Below, one piece after another: positions 16,440-25,611 of a stretch of DNA of 38,808 nucleotides; position 1 is the first letter of the stretch; every line of letters starts with the position of its first letter. Origin of the DNA: Calditrichia bacterium (GTDB taxonomy: Bacteria; Calditrichota; Calditrichia; Calditrichales; J004); the NCBI GenBank assembly GCA_027006055.1, contig JALTKX010000241.1, positions 1-38,808 on the forward strand, in the 5' to 3' direction. The translations under genes were made by a program, and so were the position numbers. Below the pieces are notes generated by a model. It was not told where the DNA came from, did no database searches, and saw only the letters and a program-made list of their open reading frames with translations.

Positions 16440-17291
16440 TCAGGAAATTTTAAAACTATCCGCCCGTATTAAATCGCGTATCACCCACCACAGCATTTGC
16501 GGTTTCTTTTTTATCATGGACAGGCCGTAGGGCAAACAGGCCCGGCCATAGGGGATATAAAACCGTACCGGTATGCCTTCCCCCCGGGCCATGCGCACGG
16601 TTTGCATGGGCAGCCCGTATAGCTGCTCCAGCTCCCATGAATTTTCTTTTTCACGCACAATGCCCATGCATCTTTTTAAAAGAGGAACATTATGCGTGGC
16701 CACGGCGATATGGCGGGCCCGGCCCGAAAGGGCGCTCAATACATCGGTAAAACCGGCTTCGGGGTCTTTATGCGGATCGGCGGGGTCGGCCCATTCCCCC
16801 TTAACAATGCGCACGGGCACGCCCATTTCAATGATCTTTTCGGCGTCGCCCAGGCTGCGGTTCCAGCGGGCGGGCAGGGTATAGCTCAGATTATTATAGT
16901 CACTCAGTGTTTTTTCAAACAGAGAGAGGTTGCGATCCGCCGTATCGGGGCTCTGCGCGTCAAAATGGATGCGCAGATTTCCCCCGCGGGCCACGGAAAC
17001 GATTTCATTCATTAACGAGGCATCATAACCGATGGCGGGTGTTTTTATGGAAAGGTAGCAGTTCAGCCTATGGCGGATAATCTGTTCGGCGGCCTCAATA
17101 TAGGCGTCGGCCACAATACGGAAATCATCGCCATTATTGTTCCAGGGACAAATGGTGGCGGAAAAGCCCAGGGGCTCAATTTTCCGGCAGGCTTCAATGG
17201 CCTCTTCCACACGGGTTCCCACGATATAGCCCATGGAAATCCGCTTAAAAATTTTATCTTTAATGCCCGCGGCCTTAGTTGTCGTTTCCAT
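16440..17291 (-). CDS. Proline dehydrogenase-like FAD protein, divergent
   Basis: A 283-residue TIM-barrel protein of the proline dehydrogenase family, which oxidises proline to pyrroline-5-carboxylate using FAD. Family marks are 'RIVKGEW' (161-167, FAD contact), 'VATHN' (197-201), 'ELEQLYG' (220-226) and 'VRFYIPYGRACLPYGLSM' (242-259). In this last segment the Arg-Arg pair that binds the proline carboxylate in PutA is replaced by Ser258-Met259, so the substrate may differ. No P5C dehydrogenase is adjacent. The start overlaps the end of the upstream acetyltransferase gene by 17 bases, so they form a unit. It converges on the sigma-54 regulator with only 3 bases between stops. Confidence 0.75.
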   Translation of the reverse strand: METTTKAAGIKDKIFKRISMGYIVGTRVEEAIEACRKIEPLGFSATICPWNNNGDDFRIVADAYIEAAEQIIRHRLNCYLSIKTPAIGYDASLMNEIVSVARGGNLRIHFDAQSPDTADRNLSLFEKTLSDYNNLSYTLPARWNRSLGDAEKIIEMGVPVRIVKGEWADPADPHKDPEAGFTDVLSALSGRARHIAVATHNVPLLKRCMGIVREKENSWELEQLYGLPMQTVRMARGEGIPVRFYIPYGRACLPYGLSMIKKKPQMLWWVIRDLIRADSFKIS

Positions 17292-18342
17292 GTTCCGACC
17301 AAATTTTATTTTTTATGTAACAGGCGGAGTCCAGGGCCAAACCTTTTAAACCCCGCGCGGAAAAGGGATAGATTAACGGTGACTTATAACGGCGCACCTT
17401 GTCGGTCCAAACATGCATCCATTGTGCGTCCCATCCCAGAAACTCAAAACTTTTTAGCTGTTCCCTAAAGGCATATTCAATGGCCCCGTGCATCAGCAGA
17501 ACACCCGGCGAGCAGCGGGCGTACGCTTCGTCATAGCCTATTTTAAACACCCAGAAGCGTTTCGCTTCACGCAGGCCCAAAAGCACGCCCACCACTTTAT
17601 TGGCGATGGTCATCGTACCCACGCGCAGCGTACCCTTGCGCGCGGCCTTATGGCCGTAAACAGTGTAAAACCGCGCCAGATCCCGGCGATGCAGAAGAGA
17701 ACTGCCATTGCGCCCTTTCCAGTTGGCCGCTTCCACGCGGAAGACCTCCTCCAGCAGCGGCTCCACATCCGTTTCGGCAACGTCATGTATACGGAGGGTT
17801 ACCTCTCCCAGTTTTTCGGCGCGTCTGCGGGCCCGGCGCATATCGGATTTCCGTCGCGATGAAAGGCTCTGCTCAAAGGTCTCCCAGTCACTGTCGATGG
17901 ATATCCAGGGGCAGCCGCCTCCTTCCCGCAGGGAGTGCAGGGAATGATAGTGAAAAACCTGCCGGATAAGCGACAGCTCCTCGGATTCCTTTGGGAGGCG
18001 TCTCAGGGAAATGGGCAATCCCTGTTTTAGCAGGCTCTGCAAAAGCGTTTGGAGGGCTTCACGGTCTTTGTATAAAAGTCCGCCCGGTTCACCGAGGGCG
18101 GGGGTGCCCAGTATCTCCAGCTTGCGGAATCCGTTCTCTTCATGGATAAACAGGGGAGCGATGGCTGTGATCGCGTCGTCGTCTTCTTCCGCCAGAACAT
18201 ACAGTTCATCCTCGCCGCAAAAGGCCCGGGCGCAGGAACTCATCCAATCCCAACCGATCAGCGGATTGTTCATCTTCTTTTCAAGTTCAAGCCAGCCGTC
18301 CTTTAATTCTTCAAGTTCGCTGAGTTTTTTTATAATACGCAT
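17275..18342 (-). CDS. GNAT-fold acetyltransferase, CelD/BcsL-like
   Basis: A 355-residue soluble protein with the two-part GNAT arrangement of the CelD/BcsL/FemAB-like group: an N-terminal half ending near 'LRRLPKES', then 'FEQSLSSRRKSDMRRARRRAEKLG' (around 155-177, typical of the family), and 'VGVLLGLREAKRFWVFKIGYDEAYARCSPGVLLMHGAIEYAFRE' with the acetyl-CoA-binding 'SPGVLLM'. Such proteins often act in polysaccharide or lipid modification, but the substrate here is unknown. It shares an operon with the ProDH-like gene through a 17-base overlap. Confidence 0.78.
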   Translation of the reverse strand: MRIIKKLSELEELKDGWLELEKKMNNPLIGWDWMSSCARAFCGEDELYVLAEEDDDAITAIAPLFIHEENGFRKLEILGTPALGEPGGLLYKDREALQTLLQSLLKQGLPISLRRLPKESEELSLIRQVFHYHSLHSLREGGGCPWISIDSDWETFEQSLSSRRKSDMRRARRRAEKLGEVTLRIHDVAETDVEPLLEEVFRVEAANWKGRNGSSLLHRRDLARFYTVYGHKAARKGTLRVGTMTIANKVVGVLLGLREAKRFWVFKIGYDEAYARCSPGVLLMHGAIEYAFREQLKSFEFLGWDAQWMHVWTDKVRRYKSPLIYPFSARGLKGLALDSACYIKNKIWSEHGNDN

Positions 18343-18358
18343 GGGGAAATTCCGTAAT

Positions 18359-18387
18359 ATTATTTACTCTTACCGCTTCAGAGACAA
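18359..18387 (-). promoter_or_regulatory. Candidate promoter of the acetyltransferase-ProDH pair
   Basis: On the minus strand, TTGTCT (18382-18387) and AATAAT (18359-18364) are 17 bases apart, 17 bases upstream of the ATG at 18342. A TTGACA further upstream has no good -10 partner. Confidence 0.35.
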
Positions 18388-18446
18388 CCTTCGGCATCCG
18401 CGGCGTGTCAAATTAAAGCCACACCTTAAATGGTTACTTTACACAC

Positions 18447-18489
18447 AAAAAAACGGCGCCGCATACATAAAAAGGGGCAAGGGGCCGTT
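18447..18489 (-). terminator. Probable intrinsic terminator of the alkaline phosphatase gene
   Basis: Read on the minus strand, AACGGC (18484-18489, overlapping the stop) pairs with GCCGTT (18452-18457), and a run of 7 T residues (18447-18453) follows. The loop of about 26 bases is long but the U-run is strong. Confidence 0.5.
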
Positions 18490-19852
18490 ATTCTCTTAAA
18501 AAATCTTTTAGCACCCGGCCGATGGCTGTATTATCTATGTATTTCCCACGCACGGAATCCTCGCCGGCGACATAGGCAAAAAAACGGGAACTACCCGTTC
18601 CGCTGGCGAAAAAAGGTATCAGGCTGTTGCTATGGTAATCCGAGTGAAACTCCATGCCGGGAAGTTTCCCCCGGCCCTTGTTCCCCACGGGCTTCCATGT
18701 CATGCGTCCCCCGCTTTTCATACCCGGACCGGAGAGCAGGCCCGTTTCATGATCCCCGGTGACGATAAGCAGATTCTTTTGCCATCCGCCATGGGCCTCG
18801 ATCCATTGCATCACCGCGCGCACGGCCTTGTTGAAGGCGATTTCCTCTTCGATCAGCCTTCCGGGACGGTTGGCGTGTCCCGCCCAATCCACCGCGCCGC
18901 CCTCAATCATCAGATAAAAACCGCCGTGGTTCGTGTTTAAAACATTAAGGGCGGCCAGGCTCATTTCGCTCAATGTGGGTACGTTTTCGTTAAAGGGAAC
19001 CACAAAGGGATCGGCGTTCACATCACCGGGGCGCTCTTCCTGTAAGGTGGTGCCGGCATAGGGTACGGCCAACACTCTTTTGATATCGCCGCTGGAGGCC
19101 AAATCGCGGATATCCCCGCGTTTTTCAACAAGCGTCCAGGGATCATTCGTTCCGTCGCCATCGGCGTCGGCGCCCGCGCGGCCCGCAAGCACCTTCTCCC
19201 AGGTTTCCCGGCCGCCCACCTTATCATAAACCGCGGTCTCTCTTTTTTTGCCCCCGGCGTCATAATCCGGATGCCCGGCGCCCATAATCACCTCCAGGGG
19301 ACTTTCCAGAATCATCTCCCGGGCGATTTGGGCGTAGTTTTTTCTGGATACATTATGGACGGAAAAAGCGGCGGGCGTGGCATGGCTTAGCGGTACGGTG
19401 GTGACCACCCCGGTGGCCTTGCCCAGGCTGTCGGCAATTTCCAGAATGTTTTTAAGCGGTTTCTTGTTTACATCCACGCCTATGGCGCCATTATAGGTTT
19501 TATGCCCCGTGGCCATGGCGGTTGCGGCGGCGGCGGAATCCGTGGGCTTACGCAAAATATAGTCCATGCTCAGCCAGGCGGAGTCCGACAGGTAATCTCC
19601 CCCGGCGGAAAAGGTGCTCATGGCCAGCTTGACGGCAAAGCTGTCGTAGGGCTGCTTCCCCAGTTCTCCATATTGATAGTAGGAAGCCGCTTCGATCTGC
19701 GAAAAGCCGCAGCCGTCGGCAATCATAATGATAACATTTTGCGGCGCAGGGGACTGAAGCGGGGAAATATCCTTTGCGGATGGCGTATGTTGGGGTGAAT
19801 TACAGCCGGCAAGGAAAATAAGGCCGATGATTAAAAGTGACGGGAAACGCAT
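18488..19852 (-). CDS. Alkaline phosphatase lipoprotein (PhoA family)
   Basis: A 454-residue periplasm-facing phosphomonoesterase. The start at 19852 is chosen because AGGAG precedes it by 5 bases and it gives a clean lipoprotein signal with lipobox 'LAGC' (Cys17). Catalytic features are 'MIADGCG' (Asp46, metal), 'KPTDSAAAATAMATG' with nucleophile Ser106, 'IEGGAVDWAGHAN' (Glu317, Asp322, His326), 'GDHETG' (Asp367, His368) and His407 in 'SDYHSNS'. A loop 'DADGDGTND' (229-237) resembles a calcium-binding DxDxDG motif. It is monocistronic with its own promoter and terminator candidates and is divergent from yifB. Confidence 0.94.
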   Translation of the reverse strand: MRFPSLLIIGLIFLAGCNSPQHTPSAKDISPLQSPAPQNVIIMIADGCGFSQIEAASYYQYGELGKQPYDSFAVKLAMSTFSAGGDYLSDSAWLSMDYILRKPTDSAAAATAMATGHKTYNGAIGVDVNKKPLKNILEIADSLGKATGVVTTVPLSHATPAAFSVHNVSRKNYAQIAREMILESPLEVIMGAGHPDYDAGGKKRETAVYDKVGGRETWEKVLAGRAGADADGDGTNDPWTLVEKRGDIRDLASSGDIKRVLAVPYAGTTLQEERPGDVNADPFVVPFNENVPTLSEMSLAALNVLNTNHGGFYLMIEGGAVDWAGHANRPGRLIEEEIAFNKAVRAVMQWIEAHGGWQKNLLIVTGDHETGLLSGPGMKSGGRMTWKPVGNKGRGKLPGMEFHSDYHSNSLIPFFASGTGSSRFFAYVAGEDSVRGKYIDNTAIGRVLKDFLRE

Positions 19853-19865
19853 GGCAACTCCTGGC

Positions 19866-20015
19866 AATGTTATGAGAATTTATTTTTATTTATGGGGAAT
19901 AGAAAATATCTCCCCGCGATTAAAAGAGCAACATAGGGAAACCTCCCGCACGGGGCAAGGGGCCGGGTCTTTTCAGTGGAGCGAAATAACCCGAGATATC
20001 CCTTTTCATAACATT
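19866..20015. repeat. Inverted repeat pair in the phoA-yifB divergent region
   Basis: AATGTTATGA (19866-19875) and its exact reverse complement TCATAACATT (20006-20015) flank about 130 bases. With the next bases the match is 12 of 13. A second nested pair, ATATCTC/GAGATAT, lies inside. They could be regulator sites for the two divergent genes; no target-site duplication supports a transposable element. Confidence 0.4.
19903..19931 (-). promoter_or_regulatory. Candidate promoter of the alkaline phosphatase gene
   Basis: Minus-strand TTGCTC (19926-19931) and TATTTT (19903-19908), 17 bases apart, about 50 bases upstream of the start codon. Confidence 0.4.
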
Positions 20016-20050
20016 TCCCGGAACAGGTGGAATAATTTATCCAAAACCCT

Positions 20051-20078
20051 TTGCCAAAAAGACGGGATAACGTATATT
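20051..20078 (+). promoter_or_regulatory. Candidate promoter of yifB
   Basis: TTGCCA (20051-20056) and TATATT (20073-20078) with a 16-base spacer. The predicted transcript start (near 20085) argues for the ATG at 20102 as the translation start rather than any start further upstream. Confidence 0.45.
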
Positions 20079-20101
20079 GGACTGTTCTCACTAACCCCGA
20101 A

Positions 20102-21652
<1,551 letters not shown>

Positions 21653-21693
21653 CTTTATACCGCCGACAAGGCAAAAAAGAAAGCGTGGAAAGA

Positions 21694-22431
21694 ATGAATT
21701 ACAGGCGTACGAAAAACTTCATTTTGGCAATGACACTGCTGCCCGCTCTCCTTTGGGCTCAGGATAGCACCGGGCGGGGCGCCAGGGCGGCCGATTCCAC
21801 GAAGGTCAATCTGCTATACCTACCCGTTTCCCTGCTGCATGATTCCACCGCCCATTTCAATCTGGAGCTCTCTCCGGACAGCAGTCACCGGATTTATATC
21901 CCGAAGATCACCCTGCCGGAAAATCCCCTTGAAATCGACAGGCGCGGGACTTCCTATTACACGCCGCGGGTGGTGCGGGATGAACTGGACAGGGCCATGA
22001 ACCGGCCCCGCGCGGAGAGTTTTGTGCCGGTTCTGGCGCTGGCGCCGTTGGCCATCCGGCTGGCGGAAAAACATTTGTCGATAGAAAAACTCTTACAAAA
22101 AAACGCGCGGGACTATCTGGTTCCCGAAAGAAGCTGGCGTCTGCTTAAAATTCTTTGGCAAAAGGCGCCGCTTAATGTGGCGGAGTTATACGCCATGCGC
22201 CAGAGTTACAGCGCCGGCGCCCTGGAAAAGGAATTACAGGCTCTTTCAGAAAAAGGTTTGCTGAAAACACGGAAGACGGGAAACGGTATTGTCCTTTTTT
22301 TTCCGGCGGAGAAACCGCGCCGGGTGTTGAAATATTTTACAGAGGCCATATCTCTTGAAAAAAACGACGCGCAGACGCTGAAAATTTTATTGCAACGAAA
22401 GAAGGAACTGGAGGCGTTGACCACTCCATGA
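21694..22431 (+). CDS. Exported protein with winged-helix-like C-terminal segment
   Basis: A 245-residue protein I do not recognise as a named family. The start at 21694 gives a good signal peptide (residues 1-22, probable cleavage LWA|QDS); earlier in-frame starts would put charged residues before it. Residues 24-145 are proline- and aspartate-rich with no clear fold. Residues 146-205 ('SWRLLKILWQKAPLNVAELY', then 'ALEKELQALSEKGLLKTRKT') look like a MarR/BlaI-type winged helix including a beta-wing. An exported DNA-binding-like fold is odd; it may serve protein contact. The 3' end overlaps the next gene by 4 bases. Confidence 0.6.
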   Translation: MNYRRTKNFILAMTLLPALLWAQDSTGRGARAADSTKVNLLYLPVSLLHDSTAHFNLELSPDSSHRIYIPKITLPENPLEIDRRGTSYYTPRVVRDELDRAMNRPRAESFVPVLALAPLAIRLAEKHLSIEKLLQKNARDYLVPERSWRLLKILWQKAPLNVAELYAMRQSYSAGALEKELQALSEKGLLKTRKTGNGIVLFFPAEKPRRVLKYFTEAISLEKNDAQTLKILLQRKKELEALTTP

Positions 22432-23351
22432 AAACGGCCATAATGATACACGGCGGCGCCTGGGATATTCCCGATGCTCTGCACGCGGCCCATGAAGAAG
22501 GCCTGATGCGCGCCCTTGAGGCGGGATACGCGCGGCTCAGGGCAACAAACGACGCCCACGCGACCTGTTTAAGCCTGTTGCGGATTTTAGAGGATGAGCC
22601 CGTCTTTGACGCCGGCACCGGTTCCTTTTTAAACGCCGAGGGCGAGGTGGAGATGGACGCGGGCATTATGTCCGGCGAGGATTTAAGCGTTGGCGCCGTG
22701 GCCGCTCTGAAAAATATAAAGAACCCCATCCTTGTGGCCGAGGCGGTACGCGCGAAGACCCAGCATGCCATGCTGGCGGGCGAAGGAGCCTTGCGTTTCG
22801 CTCTCGGAGAGGGCTTCCGTCGCGTGGAAACGGAAGAGCTGCTTACGGGCAGGGAAAAAGAACGCTATCTGGCCCTGAAAAAGAAAAAAAATGTACGCAT
22901 AAAATCCTTTTTTGAGCATCGGCCCTCGGATACCGTGGGCGCTGTTGTTCTGGACGGCCGGGGAAGGCTGTCCGCGGGGACAACGACGGGCGGCACGCCC
23001 TATAAGCTGGCGGGAAGGGTAGGCGATGTGCCTGTGGCCGGCAGCGGTTTTTATGCCGATAACAGGAGCGGCGCCGTTTCGGCTACCGGTTGGGGTGAAG
23101 GTATTTTGCGCGCGGGGCTGGCGCTGCGGGTAATACGGGCAATGGAGTCGGGCAGGGAACCCGGCGCGGCGGCCCGTGAAGCCATTTCCTTTTTAAAATC
23201 CCGCATTAACGGCGAAGCTGGCGTTATTGCCTTAAATAACGAGGGGCGGGCCGGGTTTTATTTTAATACGCCCTGCATGGCTGTGGGTTATGCTGGGCCG
23301 GCCGGGATTGAGTATGCTCGGGTTATGCGGCGCGGCGAGCGGGAAATATGA
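22428..23351 (+). CDS. Isoaspartyl peptidase / plant-type L-asparaginase (Ntn hydrolase)
   Basis: A 307-residue precursor of the Thr-nucleophile family that cleaves isoaspartyl dipeptides and asparagine. It opens 'MIHGGAWDI', and has 'FDAGTGSFLNAEGEVEMDAGIM'. The autocleavage/nucleophile site is 'SDTVGAVVLD' with Thr169. Beyond it lies the substrate loop 'GTTTGGTPYKLAGRVGDVPVAGSGFY'. No signal peptide, so cytoplasmic. It overlaps the upstream exported-protein gene and the downstream UbiA gene by 4 bases each (ATGA), forming one unit through Maf. Confidence 0.93.
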   Translation: MKTAIMIHGGAWDIPDALHAAHEEGLMRALEAGYARLRATNDAHATCLSLLRILEDEPVFDAGTGSFLNAEGEVEMDAGIMSGEDLSVGAVAALKNIKNPILVAEAVRAKTQHAMLAGEGALRFALGEGFRRVETEELLTGREKERYLALKKKKNVRIKSFFEHRPSDTVGAVVLDGRGRLSAGTTTGGTPYKLAGRVGDVPVAGSGFYADNRSGAVSATGWGEGILRAGLALRVIRAMESGREPGAAAREAISFLKSRINGEAGVIALNNEGRAGFYFNTPCMAVGYAGPAGIEYARVMRRGEREI

Positions 23352-24178
23352 TGAGCGCCCTTTTCAGAATTATCCGTCCCGGTAATGTGTTAATCACCTT
23401 CCTTTCCGTGCTTACCGCCGCCTGGCTGGTAAGCGACGCCCTATTTACATCGCTCCTGCTGCGCGCCGCCCTGGCCGCCTCTTGTGTGACGGCCGCCGCC
23501 AATATCATAAACGACATTTTTGATCTGGATATAGACCGTGTTAACCGCCCCGGACGGGTATTACCCTCCGGCAGGCTTAGCCTGCCCGCCGCGCGCCTTT
23601 TTTACAAAATCCTGAACATGGTCGCCCTGGCCCTGGTTATTGATCGTCCGCCCTTGTTCCTGATCATAGCGGGCTCTCAACTAGTGTTGTATGTTTACAG
23701 TCGTTCCTTTAAAAAGATGATGCTTATCGGCAATGTGCTGGTGGCTTTTATGGGCGGATTGGCCTTTGTGTACGGCGCTTTGGCCGCCGGCGACGCTACG
23801 GCCGGACTTTTTCCCGCGCTGTTTGCCGCTCTGTTTCATTTTTCGCGGGAACTGATCAAAGACCTTCAGGATGTGGAAGGGGACAGAAAATATCAGGCGC
23901 ATACCTTCGCCGTCCGCTTTGGCGCGGAAAATGTTGTAAAAATGGTCGACGCCGTCTTCGTTCTGCTCAGTGGAATTTTGTTGCTGCCATTTTTGTTAAG
24001 TATGTATAATGTTTATTATATTTACATGGTAGTGCCGGGAGTTATGCTGGTGATGCTCTATTGTTCGTGGCAACTCCATAAAGACCCGGGCGCGGAGACT
24101 CTTTCCCGCATGAGCGCTCTGTTAAAGGCAGATATGCTGATTGGCCTTGTATCCATAATCGTGGGGGTGAAATTATGA
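23348..24178 (+). CDS. UbiA-superfamily prenyltransferase, DGGGP-synthase-like
   Basis: A 276-residue polytopic membrane enzyme with about eight hydrophobic helices. The two aspartate-rich motifs are 'NDIFDLDIDRVNRPGRVLPSG' (55-75, first 20 quoted in part: N55 to P68 are key) and 'KDLQDVEGDRKYQAHTF' (171-187). Their form, especially NRP..P.G and RE.IKD..D.EGD, resembles archaeal digeranylgeranylglyceryl-phosphate synthase more than the quinone-synthesis UbiA enzymes. In FCB bacteria such genes commonly sit beside maf, as here. It may attach a prenyl chain to a polar acceptor; the actual product is inference. Confidence 0.85.
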   Translation: MMSALFRIIRPGNVLITFLSVLTAAWLVSDALFTSLLLRAALAASCVTAAANIINDIFDLDIDRVNRPGRVLPSGRLSLPAARLFYKILNMVALALVIDRPPLFLIIAGSQLVLYVYSRSFKKMMLIGNVLVAFMGGLAFVYGALAAGDATAGLFPALFAALFHFSRELIKDLQDVEGDRKYQAHTFAVRFGAENVVKMVDAVFVLLSGILLLPFLLSMYNVYYIYMVVPGVMLVMLYCSWQLHKDPGAETLSRMSALLKADMLIGLVSIIVGVKL

Positions 24179-24804
24179 TCTTTTCCTTGATAGAAAACCT
24201 GGAACATGTGGATATCATTCTCGCATCCGCCTCGCCGCGACGTTTTGAGCTGTTAAAAAGCGTGGGGCTGGACTTTAAAGTGGTTCCGGCCAATATAGAC
24301 GAGGAAAATATACGGATTACGGAACCGGGGTCACTGGTGCAGGAGTGTGCCCGGCAAAAGGGTGAGGAAGTGGCCCGGCTTTACCCGGATCATCTGGTGA
24401 TCAGCGCGGATACGCTGGTTTCCCTGAATGGTACGATTATGGGCAAGCCTAAAAATGAAGACGAGGCTTATGACATGCTGGCCGGGTTATCGGGTAAAAC
24501 GCACCAGGTTTATACCGCTTTCGGTTTGTTTTACAAACGTTATGAAAAAGAGCTGCTGCACCTAGTATCCACCGATGTAACCATGCGGGAATTGAGCGAT
24601 GACATTATAATGGCCTATATCGGAACGGGAGAACCCATGGATAAGGCCGGGGCCTATGCCATACAGGGGCAGGGCGCCATGCTGATCGAAGGCATTCATG
24701 GCAGCTATTCCAATGTGGTGGGCTTTCCGCTGGCACAGTTTTTTGACAAGCTGGATCACTTTTTAGGAACACTGGTATTAACCGAAACAGCAGGTGACAT
24801 TTGA
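24175..24804 (+). CDS. maf: Maf-like nucleoside triphosphate pyrophosphatase
   Basis: A 209-residue house-cleaning pyrophosphatase of the Maf/YhdE type, likely acting on dTTP/UTP and modified nucleotides. Visible are the signature 'LASASPRRFELLKSVGLDF', 'ISADTLVSLNGTIMGKP' with the catalytic Asp, 'SGKTHQVYTAF' and 'DKAGAYAIQGQGAMLIEGIH' plus 'GSYSNVVGFPL'. The Gly-Ala-Tyr-x-Ile-Gln motif fits the dTTP/UTP subgroup. An ATGA overlap joins it to the UbiA gene, and a TTGA overlap to the response regulator. Confidence 0.95.
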   Translation: MIFSLIENLEHVDIILASASPRRFELLKSVGLDFKVVPANIDEENIRITEPGSLVQECARQKGEEVARLYPDHLVISADTLVSLNGTIMGKPKNEDEAYDMLAGLSGKTHQVYTAFGLFYKRYEKELLHLVSTDVTMRELSDDIIMAYIGTGEPMDKAGAYAIQGQGAMLIEGIHGSYSNVVGFPLAQFFDKLDHFLGTLVLTETAGDI

Positions 24805-25154
24805 AAAAAATACTTTTTGTGGATGATGATCCCAATATGCACCGCATGGTTGAACTGTTTTTACGGTCGGCGGGAGTGGAGCTTATATTCGCGGGCAACG
24901 GGCGCTCCGCGCTGAAACACATGGAAAATCACAACTTTGATATGATTTTTTCCGATATTCAAATGCCGGAGATGGATGGCATAACCCTGTTAAAACATCT
25001 GCGGGAAAAAGGGGATGCCACGCCTTTTATCATCGTATCGGCATTCGGTCAGGAAAGTGTGGCGGAAAAAGCGTTGGCCCTGGGCGCCAGCGATATTGTA
25101 AACAAACCCTTTGACCGCGAAACTTTGCTTGCAAAAATAGGGAAAACGGAATAG
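24801..25154 (+). CDS. Receiver-domain-only response regulator
   Basis: A 117-residue CheY/Spo0F-like protein with no output domain. It has the acidic pocket 'FVDDDP' (Asp8-Asp10), phospho-acceptor Asp52 in 'FSDIQMPEMDG', Ser in 'IIVSAFG' and Lys in 'VNKPFD'. The TTG start overlaps the maf stop; AGGTGA lies 4 bases upstream. It may relay phosphate to another protein; no kinase or partner lies nearby. It ends 4 bases from the convergent Rrf2 gene, with no room for a terminator. Confidence 0.9.
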   Translation: MKKILFVDDDPNMHRMVELFLRSAGVELIFAGNGRSALKHMENHNFDMIFSDIQMPEMDGITLLKHLREKGDATPFIIVSAFGQESVAEKALALGASDIVNKPFDRETLLAKIGKTE

Positions 25155-25158
25155 CGCG

Positions 25159-25584
25159 TCAGGCCAGCCGTTTGCCGAATATCTCCAGCTTTTCCGCCAG
25201 GTGCGCCAGCGAAGTGGCGCGGAACTGGCGTTCGATCTGTAAGCGCAGGGGCCTCCACTCCTCATGCAGGGGACAGGGCGCGTCATCCTCGCAGCCCGGA
25301 ATGCCTAAAATACACTCCGTAAACATGGGCCGGGTTTCCAAAATTATTACGATCTCATAAATAGAAATGTCTTCCGGCTTTTTGGAAAGGCGTACACCTC
25401 CCTTGGGTCCCCTGTAGGAGACAAGAAGATTGTTTTGTGTTAGCTTCTGCAGGATTTTGGTTAAAAAATGAAATGATATTTTTAACTCTTCTGACATTTT
25501 GGAGATGGATATATATTGATCCTGGTCGCTGTTAGCCAGGTGAATCATGGCCCGCAGGCCATATACTGTTGTATTCGATAGCAT
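25159..25584 (-). CDS. Rrf2-family transcriptional regulator, second copy
   Basis: A 141-residue winged-helix regulator. 'MLSNTTVYGLRAMIHLA' is the Rrf2 N-terminus; the wing is 'RGPKGGVRLSKKP' (58-70). Three cysteines, Cys91, Cys98 and Cys104, have near-IscR spacing, so an Fe-S cluster is likely. It differs strongly from the suf-linked Rrf2 protein. GAGG lies 6-7 bases upstream of the ATG. It is divergent from a PLP sulfur-amino-acid enzyme gene, which is its most likely target: the Rrf2 protein CymR controls cysteine metabolism in Bacillus, although CymR lacks the cysteines. Confidence 0.9.
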   Translation of the reverse strand: MLSNTTVYGLRAMIHLANSDQDQYISISKMSEELKISFHFLTKILQKLTQNNLLVSYRGPKGGVRLSKKPEDISIYEIVIILETRPMFTECILGIPGCEDDAPCPLHEEWRPLRLQIERQFRATSLAHLAEKLEIFGKRLA

Positions 25585-25611
25585 AGATGTTCCTCGTTTT
25601 CGGATGCGCTT

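Noticed and set aside
19866-20015. A miniature transposable element bounded by the 10-bp inverted repeat.
   Set aside because: No flanking target duplication and no second copy in the window; the region fits divergent promoters.
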